Origin: DATIXJ01 sp963714795
GTDB lineage: Bacteria; Bacteroidota; Ignavibacteria; UBA10030; SZUA-254
Length of the DNA: 64,000 nt
NCBI GenBank assembly: GCA_963714795.1
Contig: CAVQPS010000008.1
Location: 310,001 to 374,000 of the forward strand
Direction: 5' to 3'
Each line of letters starts with the position of its first letter. The first letter of the stretch is position 1. The translations under genes were made by a program, and so were the position numbers. Below the pieces are notes generated by a model. The model had not been told where the DNA came from, did no database searches, and saw only the letters and a program-made list of their open reading frames with translations. Shown piece after piece: positions 9,160-17,144 of the stretch.

Positions 9160-10062
9160 ATGATGAAAACTCTCAATGTGAAAAAGAATTTTTTAGGGAT
9201 TGAAGAACCTGAACTCTGTTCGTTCGACGGCTCCAAAGTGGTCGTCGTGCCGGTACCGTATGAGCGGACAACCAGCTACGGCGGCGGAACAAAATTCGGT
9301 CCTGCGGCAATTCTAGAAGCTTCACGCTATGTGGAATTTTATGATGAAGAAACCGGTCGGGAAGTTTATAAAGAATTCGGAATTGCCACTCTTCCGCCGC
9401 TTTCGGTAAAAAATAAAAATAGCGAAGCAATGCTGGAATATCTCTATGAAACGACACGGGCGTTGCTGGCAGAAAAAAAATTTATCGTCACATTAGGCGG
9501 TGAACACACTATTTCGCAGGCATCCATTGCAGCCTGTGCAGAAACATTCCGCGATCTTTCCGTCGTCCAAATTGATGCGCATTCCGATTTGCGGATGGAA
9601 TATCAGAATTCAAAATTCAGTCATGCATGTGTTATGGCACGTGTCTGCGAATTTCTTAATCCGAAACGGCTCGTTCAGGTCGGCATCCGCGCCCAATGCA
9701 TCGAAGAAGCGGAATTTATGAAAGCAAGCGGAATCACGACATTATACGCACATGAAATCCGCGGCGGAAAGTATACGAAACTACTGAAATATTGGGACGA
9801 TTATGCAATTGAGAAGCTCACCGATCACGTGTATGTCACGTTCGATGTCGACGGGCTGGATCCGTCGATCATGCCGTCGACAGGAACTCCCGAACCGAAC
9901 GGATTGTTCTGGCATGAGACGATGGCATTTCTGAAGAAGCTCGGCAAGCGAAAACAGGTCGTTGCATGCGATGTTGTTGAACTTGCTCCTATGAAAGGTG
10001 TTCATCATCCCGACCTGACCGCGGCAAAGCTTGTTTCCAAAATGATTAATTATTTTGTTTGA
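9160..10062 (+). CDS. speB: Agmatinase / ureohydrolase-family protein
   Basis: A 300-residue ureohydrolase. The binuclear manganese ligands are all visible: GGEH (His116), DAHSD (Asp139, His141, Asp143) and DVDGLDP (Asp229, Asp231). These proteins hydrolyse a guanidino group to urea; the length and the N-terminal VPVPYERTTSYGGGTKFGP match agmatinase, which makes putrescine from agmatine. Arginase-like or guanidinobutyrase activity cannot be excluded from sequence alone. It has its own promoter-like element at 9078 and no strong ribosome site (two adjacent ATGs at 9160 and 9163). A deoxyhypusine-synthase-family gene lies 3.7 kb away, which supports a polyamine role. Confidence 0.88.
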   Translation: MMKTLNVKKNFLGIEEPELCSFDGSKVVVVPVPYERTTSYGGGTKFGPAAILEASRYVEFYDEETGREVYKEFGIATLPPLSVKNKNSEAMLEYLYETTRALLAEKKFIVTLGGEHTISQASIAACAETFRDLSVVQIDAHSDLRMEYQNSKFSHACVMARVCEFLNPKRLVQVGIRAQCIEEAEFMKASGITTLYAHEIRGGKYTKLLKYWDDYAIEKLTDHVYVTFDVDGLDPSIMPSTGTPEPNGLFWHETMAFLKKLGKRKQVVACDVVELAPMKGVHHPDLTAAKLVSKMINYFV

Positions 10063-10103
10063 ATTTTTTTCTGTGGTTAGTCGTTGAGAGCTTTCAGAAA
10101 GAA

Positions 10104-10132
10104 TTGAAATCGGTAAAGATTTTCCGTACATT
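10104..10132 (+). promoter_or_regulatory. Predicted promoter of the phosphofructokinase gene
   Basis: TTGAAA (10104-10109), 17-bp spacer, TACATT (10127-10132), 44 bp before the ATG at 10176. Confidence 0.4.
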
Positions 10133-10175
10133 GTTCTGTCAACAGAAATTTTTTAAACTTCATGGATAACGAATT

Positions 10176-11335
10176 ATGAAATTTGGAATTTTAACAGGTG
10201 GTGGAGACGTTCCCGGATCTGAATCCCTGCATCAAAGCGGCAGTCTATCGCGCTTCGGATGAGGGACATGAAATGCTCGGCATTCGGCGCGGATGGGGCG
10301 GGCTCCTGAATTTGAATCCCGATGATCCGTCATCATTCGACAATAATATCATTCCCCTCAACCGGACATAATACTCGGACGATCGATCGTACCGGCGGAA
10401 CGTATCTTCATACCTCCCGGACGAATCCGGGTAAGGTAAAACCAAGCGGTCTTCCGGATTTTTTGGTGAATTCCTACAAAGCACCCGCCGACGGACAAAC
10501 GATCGATTGCACGCCGCATATTTTGAAAGTGCTTGCTCATCTCAAACTCGATGCACTTGTCGCTATCGGCGGCGACGATACCTTAAGCTATGCTGTCCGT
10601 CTTCATAAAGAAAATTTTCCCGTCGTCTGTATTCCGAAGACGATGGATAACGATGTTTTCGGTACCGATTATTGTATCGGATTTTCCACGGCGGTGACAC
10701 GGAGTGTCGAATTCATACATGGACTTCGCACGCCGACCGGCTCGCATGAGCGTATCGCCGTGATCGAACTTTTCGGCAGATATTCGGGTGAAACATCGTT
10801 GATCTCCGCGTATCTTGCCGGCGTCGATCGGGCAATTATTTCCGAAGTTGATTTCGATACGGAAAAACTTGTCGACTTTCTGGTTCACGATAGAGAAAAC
10901 AATCCGAGCAGATATGCCATCATGACCACATCGGAAGGTGCAAAGCCGATGGGCGGTGAGATGTATCTCAGCGGCGAGGCAGACGCTTACGGGCATAAGA
11001 AACTCGGCGGAGTCGGCGAATTCATTTCCAAAGAAATTGAAAAACGGTCCGGCATTCGCACGGTTTATCAACAGCTTGCCTATCTTATGCGCAGCGGCGC
11101 TCCGGATGCTCTCGATCTGATGGTGTCGTCAACGTACGGACATCTTGCTACCGATCTTCTTTTGAAAAAACAATCGGGCAGAATGGTTGCATTACGCGAC
11201 GGGAAATACACCACTGTTTCCGCAAATATCATTACGGAAGGGAAGAAGCGTGTCGATGTCGATGAACTATACGAAGTCAACCATTATCGGCCGAAGGTTG
11301 CTCACTTGATGGGTAAACCGATGTTTCTTTATTAG
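10176..11335 (+). CDS. 6-phosphofructokinase, PPi-type signature, frameshifted twice near the 5' end
   Basis: Three frames together give one full PFK. ATG 10176 encodes KFGILTGGGDVPG, the phosphate-binding loop. One extra base near 10217 moves the reading to LNPCIKAAVYRASDEG, and another near 10368 moves it to the long open frame that runs to 11335. An intact frame therefore exists only from about 10370, where the N-terminal loop is missing. The main part has AIGGDDT and PKTMDND. Asp in place of the second Gly of GGDG, and Lys in the PKTxDND motif, are the residues associated with pyrophosphate-dependent or mixed-substrate PFKs rather than classical ATP-PFK. Both indels look like single-base insertions and could be sequence errors or genuine decay. 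No clear ribosome site precedes the ATG. Confidence 0.8.
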
Positions 11336-11366
11336 AAATCAGCTGTTTTTATTCAGGCAATTCGCA

Positions 11367-11399
11367 AAGCCGATTCAGCAAGAATCGGCTTTTATTTTT
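11367..11399 (+). terminator. Rho-independent terminator after pfk
   Basis: AAGCCGATTC (11367-11376), loop AGCAA, GAATCGGCTT (11382-11391), then a T-rich tail. The 10-bp stem is perfect. It lies 32 bp past the pfk stop. Confidence 0.85.
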
Positions 11400-11467
11400 C
11401 AGGCATAGGAAAATTTTACAACTATTTTCCCGGAGTGAATATCCGAAATTTTAGAAAAACAAATATG

Positions 11468-11496
11468 TTGACAAAGTTAATCCAAATGTATATATT
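11468..11496 (+). promoter_or_regulatory. Consensus sigma-70-like promoter upstream of the Rieske cluster
   Basis: TTGACA (11468-11473), 17-bp spacer, TATATT (11491-11496). The -35 box is a perfect consensus. The first gene starts about 300 bp downstream, so the leader would be long. Confidence 0.6.
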
Positions 11497-11798
11497 AAAC
11501 ATCAATATGAACTCGTTCTATTCCATTTACGAATCCAATCACCATTCTCATTTCTTACAATAAAACAACTCATTGACTTGAGACCTTGTTTTAGATTTTT
11601 ATAATTTTCATCGTTGCAAAAAATTTCTGTTACCTAAGGATTGGTTAATTTCTTAATCGAGAAGCAATTCTGCGCTGCTTTACTCTTTTAGGCACGCTAA
11701 TTGCAGGATTATTCATTTTAAGAATACTACGCACCGGTGTTTTTCGCGGACGAATGGTTTGGGACAGTTAACAGAATGTAAATAATTTAGGAATATTG

Positions 11799-12302
11799 AT
11801 GGAAAATATCCCAAAAGAGCGATCTTTTGAAATTTCACGCAGGAATTTTTTGAAAAAAGTTTCCGTCGGCGTGGCGGCAATCGGCGGTACGATGTGGTTA
11901 TCAAGTCTCGAAGCGTGTAATACTGCCAGTAACGGTGTGGCACCGGAGCCACTGACGGGACAAAAGGTAAAACTTATCCTTGCAAATGAACCGGCGCTTC
12001 AAAATGTGGGCGGATTTATTCAGCGTTCGTTCGGCAACAATACGAATGGCAACAATCCGGTCATCGTTGTGAGGACGGCTGCCAACGGAGCCGGCGCGTT
12101 TCAGACGATGTCGGTTATTTGCACACATGCAGGATGTGCCGTGGGTAACCCATCGGGCGGACAGGTGTATTGCCCGTGTCATGGTTCGGTGTTTAGCGCG
12201 CAAGCAGGCAATTTTGCGGCGGTCCTCGGCGGTCCTGCCCCGAGCTCATTGCAAACGTTTGCAACAATGTTCGACGGTACGACAATCACTATTTCCATGT
12301 AA
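11799..12302 (+). CDS. Rieske [2Fe-2S] protein with Tat-type signal
   Basis: A 167-residue exported iron-sulfur protein. The N-terminus reads SRRNFLKK followed by a hydrophobic stretch, a twin-arginine signal, ending in SLEAC, which also resembles a lipobox. The cluster site is complete: CTH (Cys108, His110) and CPCH (Cys125, His128), with Cys113 and Cys127 placed for the stabilising disulfide. This pattern is typical of small Rieske domains of bc-type complexes and their stand-alone relatives. No bc1 cytochrome b gene is adjacent. Instead a four-helix His-rich membrane protein and a YceI protein follow within 20 bp, suggesting a separate periplasmic electron-transfer unit. ATG 11799 is chosen over a TTG one codon earlier because of the AGGA upstream. 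Confidence 0.9.
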   Translation: MENIPKERSFEISRRNFLKKVSVGVAAIGGTMWLSSLEACNTASNGVAPEPLTGQKVKLILANEPALQNVGGFIQRSFGNNTNGNNPVIVVRTAANGAGAFQTMSVICTHAGCAVGNPSGGQVYCPCHGSVFSAQAGNFAAVLGGPAPSSLQTFATMFDGTTITISM

Positions 12303-12304
12303 CA

Positions 12305-13105
12305 ATGAAAGCGAAACTCATGAAAACACTATCCTCGGTCATTATTGTATCGGTAATCCTTTTGTGGTCTTTTAGTGCGTCTGAAGCCGGTCAGAAGTTC
12401 GGAAATGAACAACGTGTTTGTCTGTTCGATTCACCGGATGGAATGTTATTCGCAGTTCCGTCTGATCTTCCGACTGCTTCAATGGAAAGTCCTGCGGAAA
12501 TGTCGATTGACAATTCGGATTCGACTGTCGTTCCGAAATCAAAAATGAAACTTCTTCCGGATCATCTCAGCCCGATGGAAAGTTTTTTGTGGGGCGAAGG
12601 AGGCATCATGCGCTCGACCGGCTGGTTTCCGCTCACTCCCGAATCGAGGAAAAGCGAATTAGGTGTTCGCCGTACGATGCTTACCGCTCATCAAATCGGC
12701 GGCTTCCTGACGTTTGGACTTTTTATTCCGACGCTCATTATCGGTCAGCGCAATCTTGCGAACTGGAATAATGCATCAAACGGCCATCAGCTTGATCGGA
12801 AATTGAATAACCTCCACCAGATGATGGGCATGCTGACGTTTTCCTCCTACATGGCAACGGCGTCGCTTGCAATCTTTGCGCCTCCACCGCTCATCCGGCG
12901 TGGCGACTGGAGTACAACGACACTGCACAAAACATTGGCCTGGGTTCATTTCGTCGGCATGATTGCAACACCGATTCTCGGTTCGCTTTCCGCGAATAAG
13001 TCACTGTCGTTGAGTGCTGCACAAAATTTACGGACGATCCATCAGATCACTGCGTATACAACCTTTGCGGCGTTTTCCGCTTCGATGATCATTTTAACAT
13101 TCTAA
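12305..13105 (+). CDS. Four-helix membrane protein with conserved histidines (cytochrome b561-like)
   Basis: A 266-residue protein: signal-like N-terminus (residues 6-26), about 95 soluble residues, then four hydrophobic helices (around 128-148, 171-193, 208-230 and 246-266). Histidines sit at or near helix starts: His129, His171, His208, His215 and His246, a layout that could bind two b-type haems as in cytochrome b561. I infer haem binding; no database match was made. It starts 3 bp after the Rieske stop and is followed 12 bp later by a YceI gene. YceI genes elsewhere (for example yceI-yceJ of E. coli) sit next to b561-type cytochrome genes, which supports the reading. Confidence 0.6.
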   Translation: MKAKLMKTLSSVIIVSVILLWSFSASEAGQKFGNEQRVCLFDSPDGMLFAVPSDLPTASMESPAEMSIDNSDSTVVPKSKMKLLPDHLSPMESFLWGEGGIMRSTGWFPLTPESRKSELGVRRTMLTAHQIGGFLTFGLFIPTLIIGQRNLANWNNASNGHQLDRKLNNLHQMMGMLTFSSYMATASLAIFAPPPLIRRGDWSTTTLHKTLAWVHFVGMIATPILGSLSANKSLSLSAAQNLRTIHQITAYTTFAAFSASMIILTF

Positions 13106-13117
13106 GGAAACGATACT

Positions 13118-13726
13118 ATGAAAAAACACTCCGTTCTGTATTCCAACCTGTTCTTTACGCTGTTCGTTTTTGTTCTCGGCGCTGTTTTTTTTCTTTTCGT
13201 GCTTGCCGTGTGTCATCCTTTCGCCAGTGGACAGACAACGAAGCTTTCCGCCGCGAAAGATGAATCTTTTCTGACCTATAAATTGATACATCCGCTTCAT
13301 GAAATTGAGGCGACGAGTAAAGATGTCGACTGTACGATCGATTATAACGATACCACGAAGACAATTCAAAGCACGTCGTTCAGTGCCGATGTTTCGTCAT
13401 TCGATAGCGGGAACAGTAATCGTGATTCGCACGCCATGGAAGTTCTCGACGCACTCACGTTTCCGTCGGTTTCGTTTCAAAGCAAAAGTATTACAACATC
13501 GGGAATGAATGTAACGGTAAGCGGTGATCTTACATTTCACGGGCAGACAAAGCCGGTGGATTTTGCCGCGACAACATCCTCGGCGAACAACAAGCTGACG
13601 GTTCAGGGAACTGCGAATGTCAGCTTGACCGCATTCGGTATCGATCGTCCATCGCTCATGATGATCCCGGTTCAGGATACGCTGAGAATTTCTTTTACGA
13701 TGGTCTTTCCGGTTTCATCCAAATAA
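13118..13726 (+). CDS. YceI-family periplasmic lipid-binding protein
   Basis: A 202-residue protein with an N-terminal hydrophobic signal/anchor (residues 9-32) and the YceI lipocalin-like barrel. Recognisable family segments are ALTFPSVSFQSKSI, VSGDLTFHGQTKPVDF and ASVSLTAFGIDRPS-like VSLTAFGIDRPSLMM. Structures from this family hold an isoprenoid chain, such as polyprenyl-quinone-like lipid, inside the barrel. As last gene of the Rieske / b-cytochrome-like / YceI run it could carry a quinone-like substrate for the redox pair; that is inference. It converges with the deoxyhypusine-synthase-like gene, only 2 bp apart. Confidence 0.85.
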   Translation: MKKHSVLYSNLFFTLFVFVLGAVFFLFVLAVCHPFASGQTTKLSAAKDESFLTYKLIHPLHEIEATSKDVDCTIDYNDTTKTIQSTSFSADVSSFDSGNSNRDSHAMEVLDALTFPSVSFQSKSITTSGMNVTVSGDLTFHGQTKPVDFAATTSSANNKLTVQGTANVSLTAFGIDRPSLMMIPVQDTLRISFTMVFPVSSK

Positions 13727-13728
13727 TT

Positions 13729-14703
13729 TTACCAGCCGAGTATCCAGCCAAACATCAGCGGCGCGACGATGGTTGCGTCGCTTTCCACGATGAATCTCGG
13801 CGTATCGACTCCCAGTTTTCCCCAGGTAATTTTTTCATTCGGTACCGCGCCGCTGTACGATCCGTATGAAGTTGTGGAATCGCTGATCTGACAAAAATAC
13901 GACCAGAGCGGGACGTCGTGCCATTCCAGATCCTGGTACATCATCGGAACGACGCAGATCGGGAAATCGCCCGCGATGCCGCCGCCGATCTGAAAGAACC
14001 CAACGCCTTTTCCTCCGGAATTTTTCCGGTACCAATCTGCAAGAGAAACCATATACTCGATACCGCTTCGCATGACGGACGGCGGTAACTCGCCTTTGAT
14101 GCAATATGATGCGAAGATGTTGCCGAGTGTCGAATCTTCCCATCCCGGCACGATGATCGGAAGATTCTTTTCCGCAGCGGCAAGCATCCAGCTGTTGGCG
14201 GGATCGATTTCATAATACTGTTTCAGTTCTCCGCTCAACAATAATTTATACATGTATTCGTGCGGAAAATATCGTTCCTTCTTTTTATTCGCATCATTCC
14301 ACAATTTGAAGATATGTTTCTGCAATCGTCGGAATGCTTCTTCCTCCGGAATGCAGGTATCGGTCACGCGGTTGAAATGGTTATCCAATAAATCCTGCTC
14401 TTCTTTCGGAGAAAGCTGGCGATAATGCGGCACGCGTTTATAATGGGAGTGCGCGACGAGGTTCATCAGGTCTTCCTCGAGATTTGCGCCGGTGCAGGAA
14501 ATGATTTGCACTTTATCCTTGCGGATCATTTCTGCCAGCGAGATGCCGAGCTCTCCGGTCGACATCGCACCTGCGACCGTGATCATCATCTTGCCGCCGG
14601 ATTTCATGTGTGCCTCGTATGCTTTTGCCGCATCCATCATCGCCGCGGCATTGAAATGAAGATAATGTTTCTCCATGAATTGTGAAATCGGTCCTTTGTT
14701 CAT
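13729..14703 (-). CDS. Deoxyhypusine synthase-family protein
   Basis: A 324-residue protein of the deoxyhypusine synthase fold: NAD-binding loop VAGAMSTGELGISLAEMI, then SCTGANLEEDL, IIVPGWEDSTLG, and FFQIGGGIAGDFPICVVPMM. The catalytic lysine lies in ITWGKLG (Lys296), equivalent to the lysine that forms the enzyme-butylimine intermediate. Bacteria normally lack the eIF5A substrate, and the related plant homospermidine synthase evolved from this family, so an aminobutyl transfer to a free polyamine is more plausible than hypusine formation. The agmatinase gene 3.7 kb away fits a polyamine pathway. It shares its strand with hldD and starts 1 bp after the hldD stop. Confidence 0.88.
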   Translation of the reverse strand: MNKGPISQFMEKHYLHFNAAAMMDAAKAYEAHMKSGGKMMITVAGAMSTGELGISLAEMIRKDKVQIISCTGANLEEDLMNLVAHSHYKRVPHYRQLSPKEEQDLLDNHFNRVTDTCIPEEEAFRRLQKHIFKLWNDANKKKERYFPHEYMYKLLLSGELKQYYEIDPANSWMLAAAEKNLPIIVPGWEDSTLGNIFASYCIKGELPPSVMRSGIEYMVSLADWYRKNSGGKGVGFFQIGGGIAGDFPICVVPMMYQDLEWHDVPLWSYFCQISDSTTSYGSYSGAVPNEKITWGKLGVDTPRFIVESDATIVAPLMFGWILGW

Positions 14704-14704
14704 G

Positions 14705-15691
14705 TCAGGAATTTCCTTTGAAAGATTCTGAATTATTCATTTGTAATGAAGAAATATATTTTGCCACGCCGTCTTCAAGCGATGTTGCCTTTTTTTGATA
14801 ACCGGCACTTCTCAGTTTGGTCATCACCGCTTCGGTGAAATTTTGATATTGCGCCGAGAGACTTTCGGGCATATTGATGAACCGGATACGCGGTTCTTTG
14901 CCCAGAGCAGAGAAGACTGCGCGGACGAGATCGAGAAACGTGCGTGCCTCGCCGGTTCCGCTGTTGTACAAACCTGCCACATTCGGAAATTGCAAAAGCC
15001 AAAGCATGTGATCGATACAATCTTCGACGAAAACGAAATCCCGCTTCTGCTCGCCGTCACGGATTGCGGGATCGTTCGAACGGAACAGAGAGACTTCACC
15101 GACCGTTTCGATCTGCCGGTATGCTTTCCAGACGACACTTGCCATCGATCCCTTGTGAGATTCGCGCGGACCGTAGACGTTGAAGAACTTCAATCCTGCC
15201 CAGCGAGGCGGCGATTGTTTTCCGCCGGAAACCTGTTTGAGCACCCACTGGTCGAATTCATTTTTACTGCGGCCGTACAGGTTCAGCGGCTGGAGGCGTT
15301 CCGGCGGTGTCCTGTCGTCGTAGCCGGCTGAGCCGTTGCCGTATGTTGCCGCGCTCGATGCGTACATGAACGGTTTTTTTTTCTGTGCACACCAGTTCCA
15401 GAGCCGCTGGGAATATTCGATGTTATTGTGCTGTAAATATTTCCAGTCGGTTTCCGTCGTACTGCTGCACGCGCCGAGATGAAATATCGCGTCGGGTGAA
15501 AGGCGGCCATCTTCAAGCTCTTTCAGAAATTCGAGATGTTCGACAAAATGAAAGTGCTTGAGTCCCATCCAATTTACCAGTTTATCCGCCGTGAGCGGGT
15601 AATCGGTGAGGATCAGTTCGTTGCCGTCCGTCGATAAACGTGCGGCAAGATTCGAGCCGATAAATCCCGCGGCGCCTGTTACTGCAATCAT
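14705..15691 (-). CDS. hldD: ADP-L-glycero-D-manno-heptose-6-epimerase
   Basis: A 328-residue extended short-chain dehydrogenase. It has the NADP-binding GAAGFIGSN (residues 6-14), the active-site Tyr139-x3-Lys143 in NLYGRSKNEF, and the family-specific segments YASSAATYGNG, FFNVYGPRESHKG and DGEQKRDFVFVEDC. HldD epimerises ADP-heptose for LPS inner core, so the organism is Gram-negative with heptose-containing LPS. Other ADP-heptose genes are not in the window. The C-terminus runs slightly past the usual end. Confidence 0.92.
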   Translation of the reverse strand: MIAVTGAAGFIGSNLAARLSTDGNELILTDYPLTADKLVNWMGLKHFHFVEHLEFLKELEDGRLSPDAIFHLGACSSTTETDWKYLQHNNIEYSQRLWNWCAQKKKPFMYASSAATYGNGSAGYDDRTPPERLQPLNLYGRSKNEFDQWVLKQVSGGKQSPPRWAGLKFFNVYGPRESHKGSMASVVWKAYRQIETVGEVSLFRSNDPAIRDGEQKRDFVFVEDCIDHMLWLLQFPNVAGLYNSGTGEARTFLDLVRAVFSALGKEPRIRFINMPESLSAQYQNFTEAVMTKLRSAGYQKKATSLEDGVAKYISSLQMNNSESFKGNS

Positions 15692-15801
15692 GATACGTTG
15701 TTATGAAAAGTGACAACCTGGATTTGATTCTCTTGAAGATAACACTAAAGCGGCAGATTTTCAAATTTCCTATTACAGTTGGACTTAGTTGATGAATCTG
15801 G

Positions 15802-15893
15802 ATGCCCACTTGAAACATGTGGGCATGACAGGAAGGAAGTGGCTTTTGTTTTTCCCATCATATATGTCTTTCCCGAATGTTTTAATCGGGAAA
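15802..15893. repeat. Two small hairpins in the hldD-GNAT intergenic region
   Basis: ATGCCCAC...GTGGGCAT (15802-15826) and TTTCCCGA...TCGGGAAA (15869-15893), each a perfect 8-bp stem with a 9-nt loop. Neither has a T-run. They may end the minus-strand GNAT transcript (stop at 15911) or be structured RNA; no stronger call is possible. Confidence 0.3.
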
Positions 15894-15910
15894 CCAGAAA
15901 GAAAGGGGGA

Positions 15911-16342
15911 TTACTTTTTCAAATCTTTAATATCCCTGCCGAAATGGAGCGAGCGGATATACAATCCGAAATTAAGATAGAGCCGGTGCGCGTCGTTTCT
16001 CAGGTATCCGGAATCGAGAGAAAAATGATCGCACTGGTGTTCTTTCGCATACTGAAGAACCCAATCGAGAAGCTGCCTGCCGTAGCCGTTTTTCCGGTGA
16101 GCCGTGTGCGTGACGAGATCGTCAAGGTATAATGTTTTGCCGCTGAACAGATGGTTGAGTATCCTGAATCCCGCAACGGCATATGCCATCTTCTCGTCGC
16201 CGATGTATGCGATGGTATAACCTTCCCGGAATTGCATCGGCAAATGTTTTCTCAGGTACTCATCGTCGCGGTGAGGTCTGAGTTCTTTCAATGCCGGGAG
16301 TAATTTCTCGATATCTGATTCTGTGGCGATGCGTATGGGCAT
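15911..16342 (-). CDS. GNAT-family N-acetyltransferase
   Basis: A 143-residue single-domain GNAT protein. The acetyl-CoA site is visible as LDDLVTHTAHRKNGYGRQLLDWVLQ, with the R/Q-x-x-G-x-G/A pattern in RKNGYGRQL. It is followed by CDHFSLDSGYLRNDAHRLYLNFGL, the typical C-terminal GNAT strand and helix. Substrate is unknown. It borders the decayed AT-rich island on one side and hldD on the other. Confidence 0.85.
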   Translation of the reverse strand: MPIRIATESDIEKLLPALKELRPHRDDEYLRKHLPMQFREGYTIAYIGDEKMAYAVAGFRILNHLFSGKTLYLDDLVTHTAHRKNGYGRQLLDWVLQYAKEHQCDHFSLDSGYLRNDAHRLYLNFGLYIRSLHFGRDIKDLKK

Positions 16343-16579
16343 GAAGAGCAGTTGTTAAGGTGAGTGATGATTGTTAACATTATGTACAACATTCTGTTTG
16401 TTATTCGTTTACAGAGCCGTTAGTTTAATTTTCTTAGATTTTTGTCATCTGAGCAGCTGTTGGCGTAAATTGGATAACAGATTGTTCCGTACGGCGTGGA
16501 GATATATAATCTGTAGTTGTAGTGGGAAGTGTTAATATCTAAATAGCTATCAACCATAGGCAGCGACGAATCCTGAAGG

Positions 16580-16830
16580 TTACATAGATTTAAATCCATC
16601 ATCGTACCTCTGTTTTACGAATACTAAATTTCCGTATGCTTCTGCATAATCGTGTTTTAATTTAATTGCTTTTTAACATGGCAACAATTTTATCCTCGAT
16701 TCTCCAGAAATCAGTATATGACGCCATTCCAAGATATGCTTCCGCGTAATTAGGATTTACACGATTGCTTCTTGGAAAAAGGTGAGTGCGACAGTGGGCT
16801 CATTTAACTGCAGTGCTTCGACATATTTGC
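16580..16830 (-). pseudogene. TPR-repeat protein relic
   Basis: On the minus strand three frames give successive tetratricopeptide-like units: EALQLNEPTVALTFFQEAI, then NPNYAEAYLGMA, then AIKLKHDYAEAYGNLVFV, ending at a TAA at 16582-16580. The spacing and the A-E-A-Y-x-N/G-L/M pattern are those of TPR motifs. At least two frameshifts separate the units and there is no start codon in frame, so this is a fragment. It follows the herA relic directly, which suggests a deletion joined them. Confidence 0.55.
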
Positions 16831-16940
16831 AGTCGCGTTTTCATCATCCGACTACGCTTAATCAAATCTCTTTATTTTCAAGCATAAGCATGTAAATTAG
16901 GAGATTCCATAAAGGTCATCCCGTAGGAGACGTTTTGTAA

Positions 16941-17144
16941 CTATGGCTTTTCCATGTTCGTTGTCGTGTCTGGGTAGAACAAGCCTGCATTATGAATTGA
17001 AACAACATAATCCTTGATATTCCATTGAAGTAAAATTTTTCTTATGTCTTGTTCGCGGGTAATTTCAACCGTGATATTCAGACCGTCGATCTTTACAACC
17101 TTGCCTATTAAAATGTTTTCTTGAAGCATTTTATTTGTTTGCAT
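16941..17144 (-). pseudogene. Truncated HerA-like ATPase, N-terminal HAS-barrel only
   Basis: A 67-codon frame beginning ATG 17144. Residues 11-27 read NILIGKVVKIDGLNITV, which matches the start of the HAS-barrel that opens HerA/FtsK-type ATPases (I-G-x-V-x-x-x-x-G-x-x-V-x-V). The Walker A ATPase core that should follow over some 500 codons is absent; the sequence passes within 100 bp into TPR-like fragments. The start overlaps the end of the SIR2-like relic by 14 bp, the gene order and coupling seen in SIR2-HerA anti-phage systems. Identification rests on a short motif plus context. Confidence 0.5.

Larger units (their letters stand above)
11336..11798. other. 463-bp intergenic stretch with terminator and promoter
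   Basis: Holds the pfk terminator (11367-11399) and a consensus promoter (11468-11496). The 300 bp between the promoter and the Rieske gene are AT-rich; I see no conserved RNA fold and no convincing short ORF, so a long 5' leader is the simplest reading. Confidence 0.5.

Noticed and set aside
14795..15331. Plus-strand 178-codon frame
   Set aside because: Antisense to hldD, with no start signals and no family resemblance.
16420..16602. 60-codon minus-strand frame as a small gene
   Set aside because: It overlaps the TPR relic in another frame, lacks a ribosome site and has no recognisable features.
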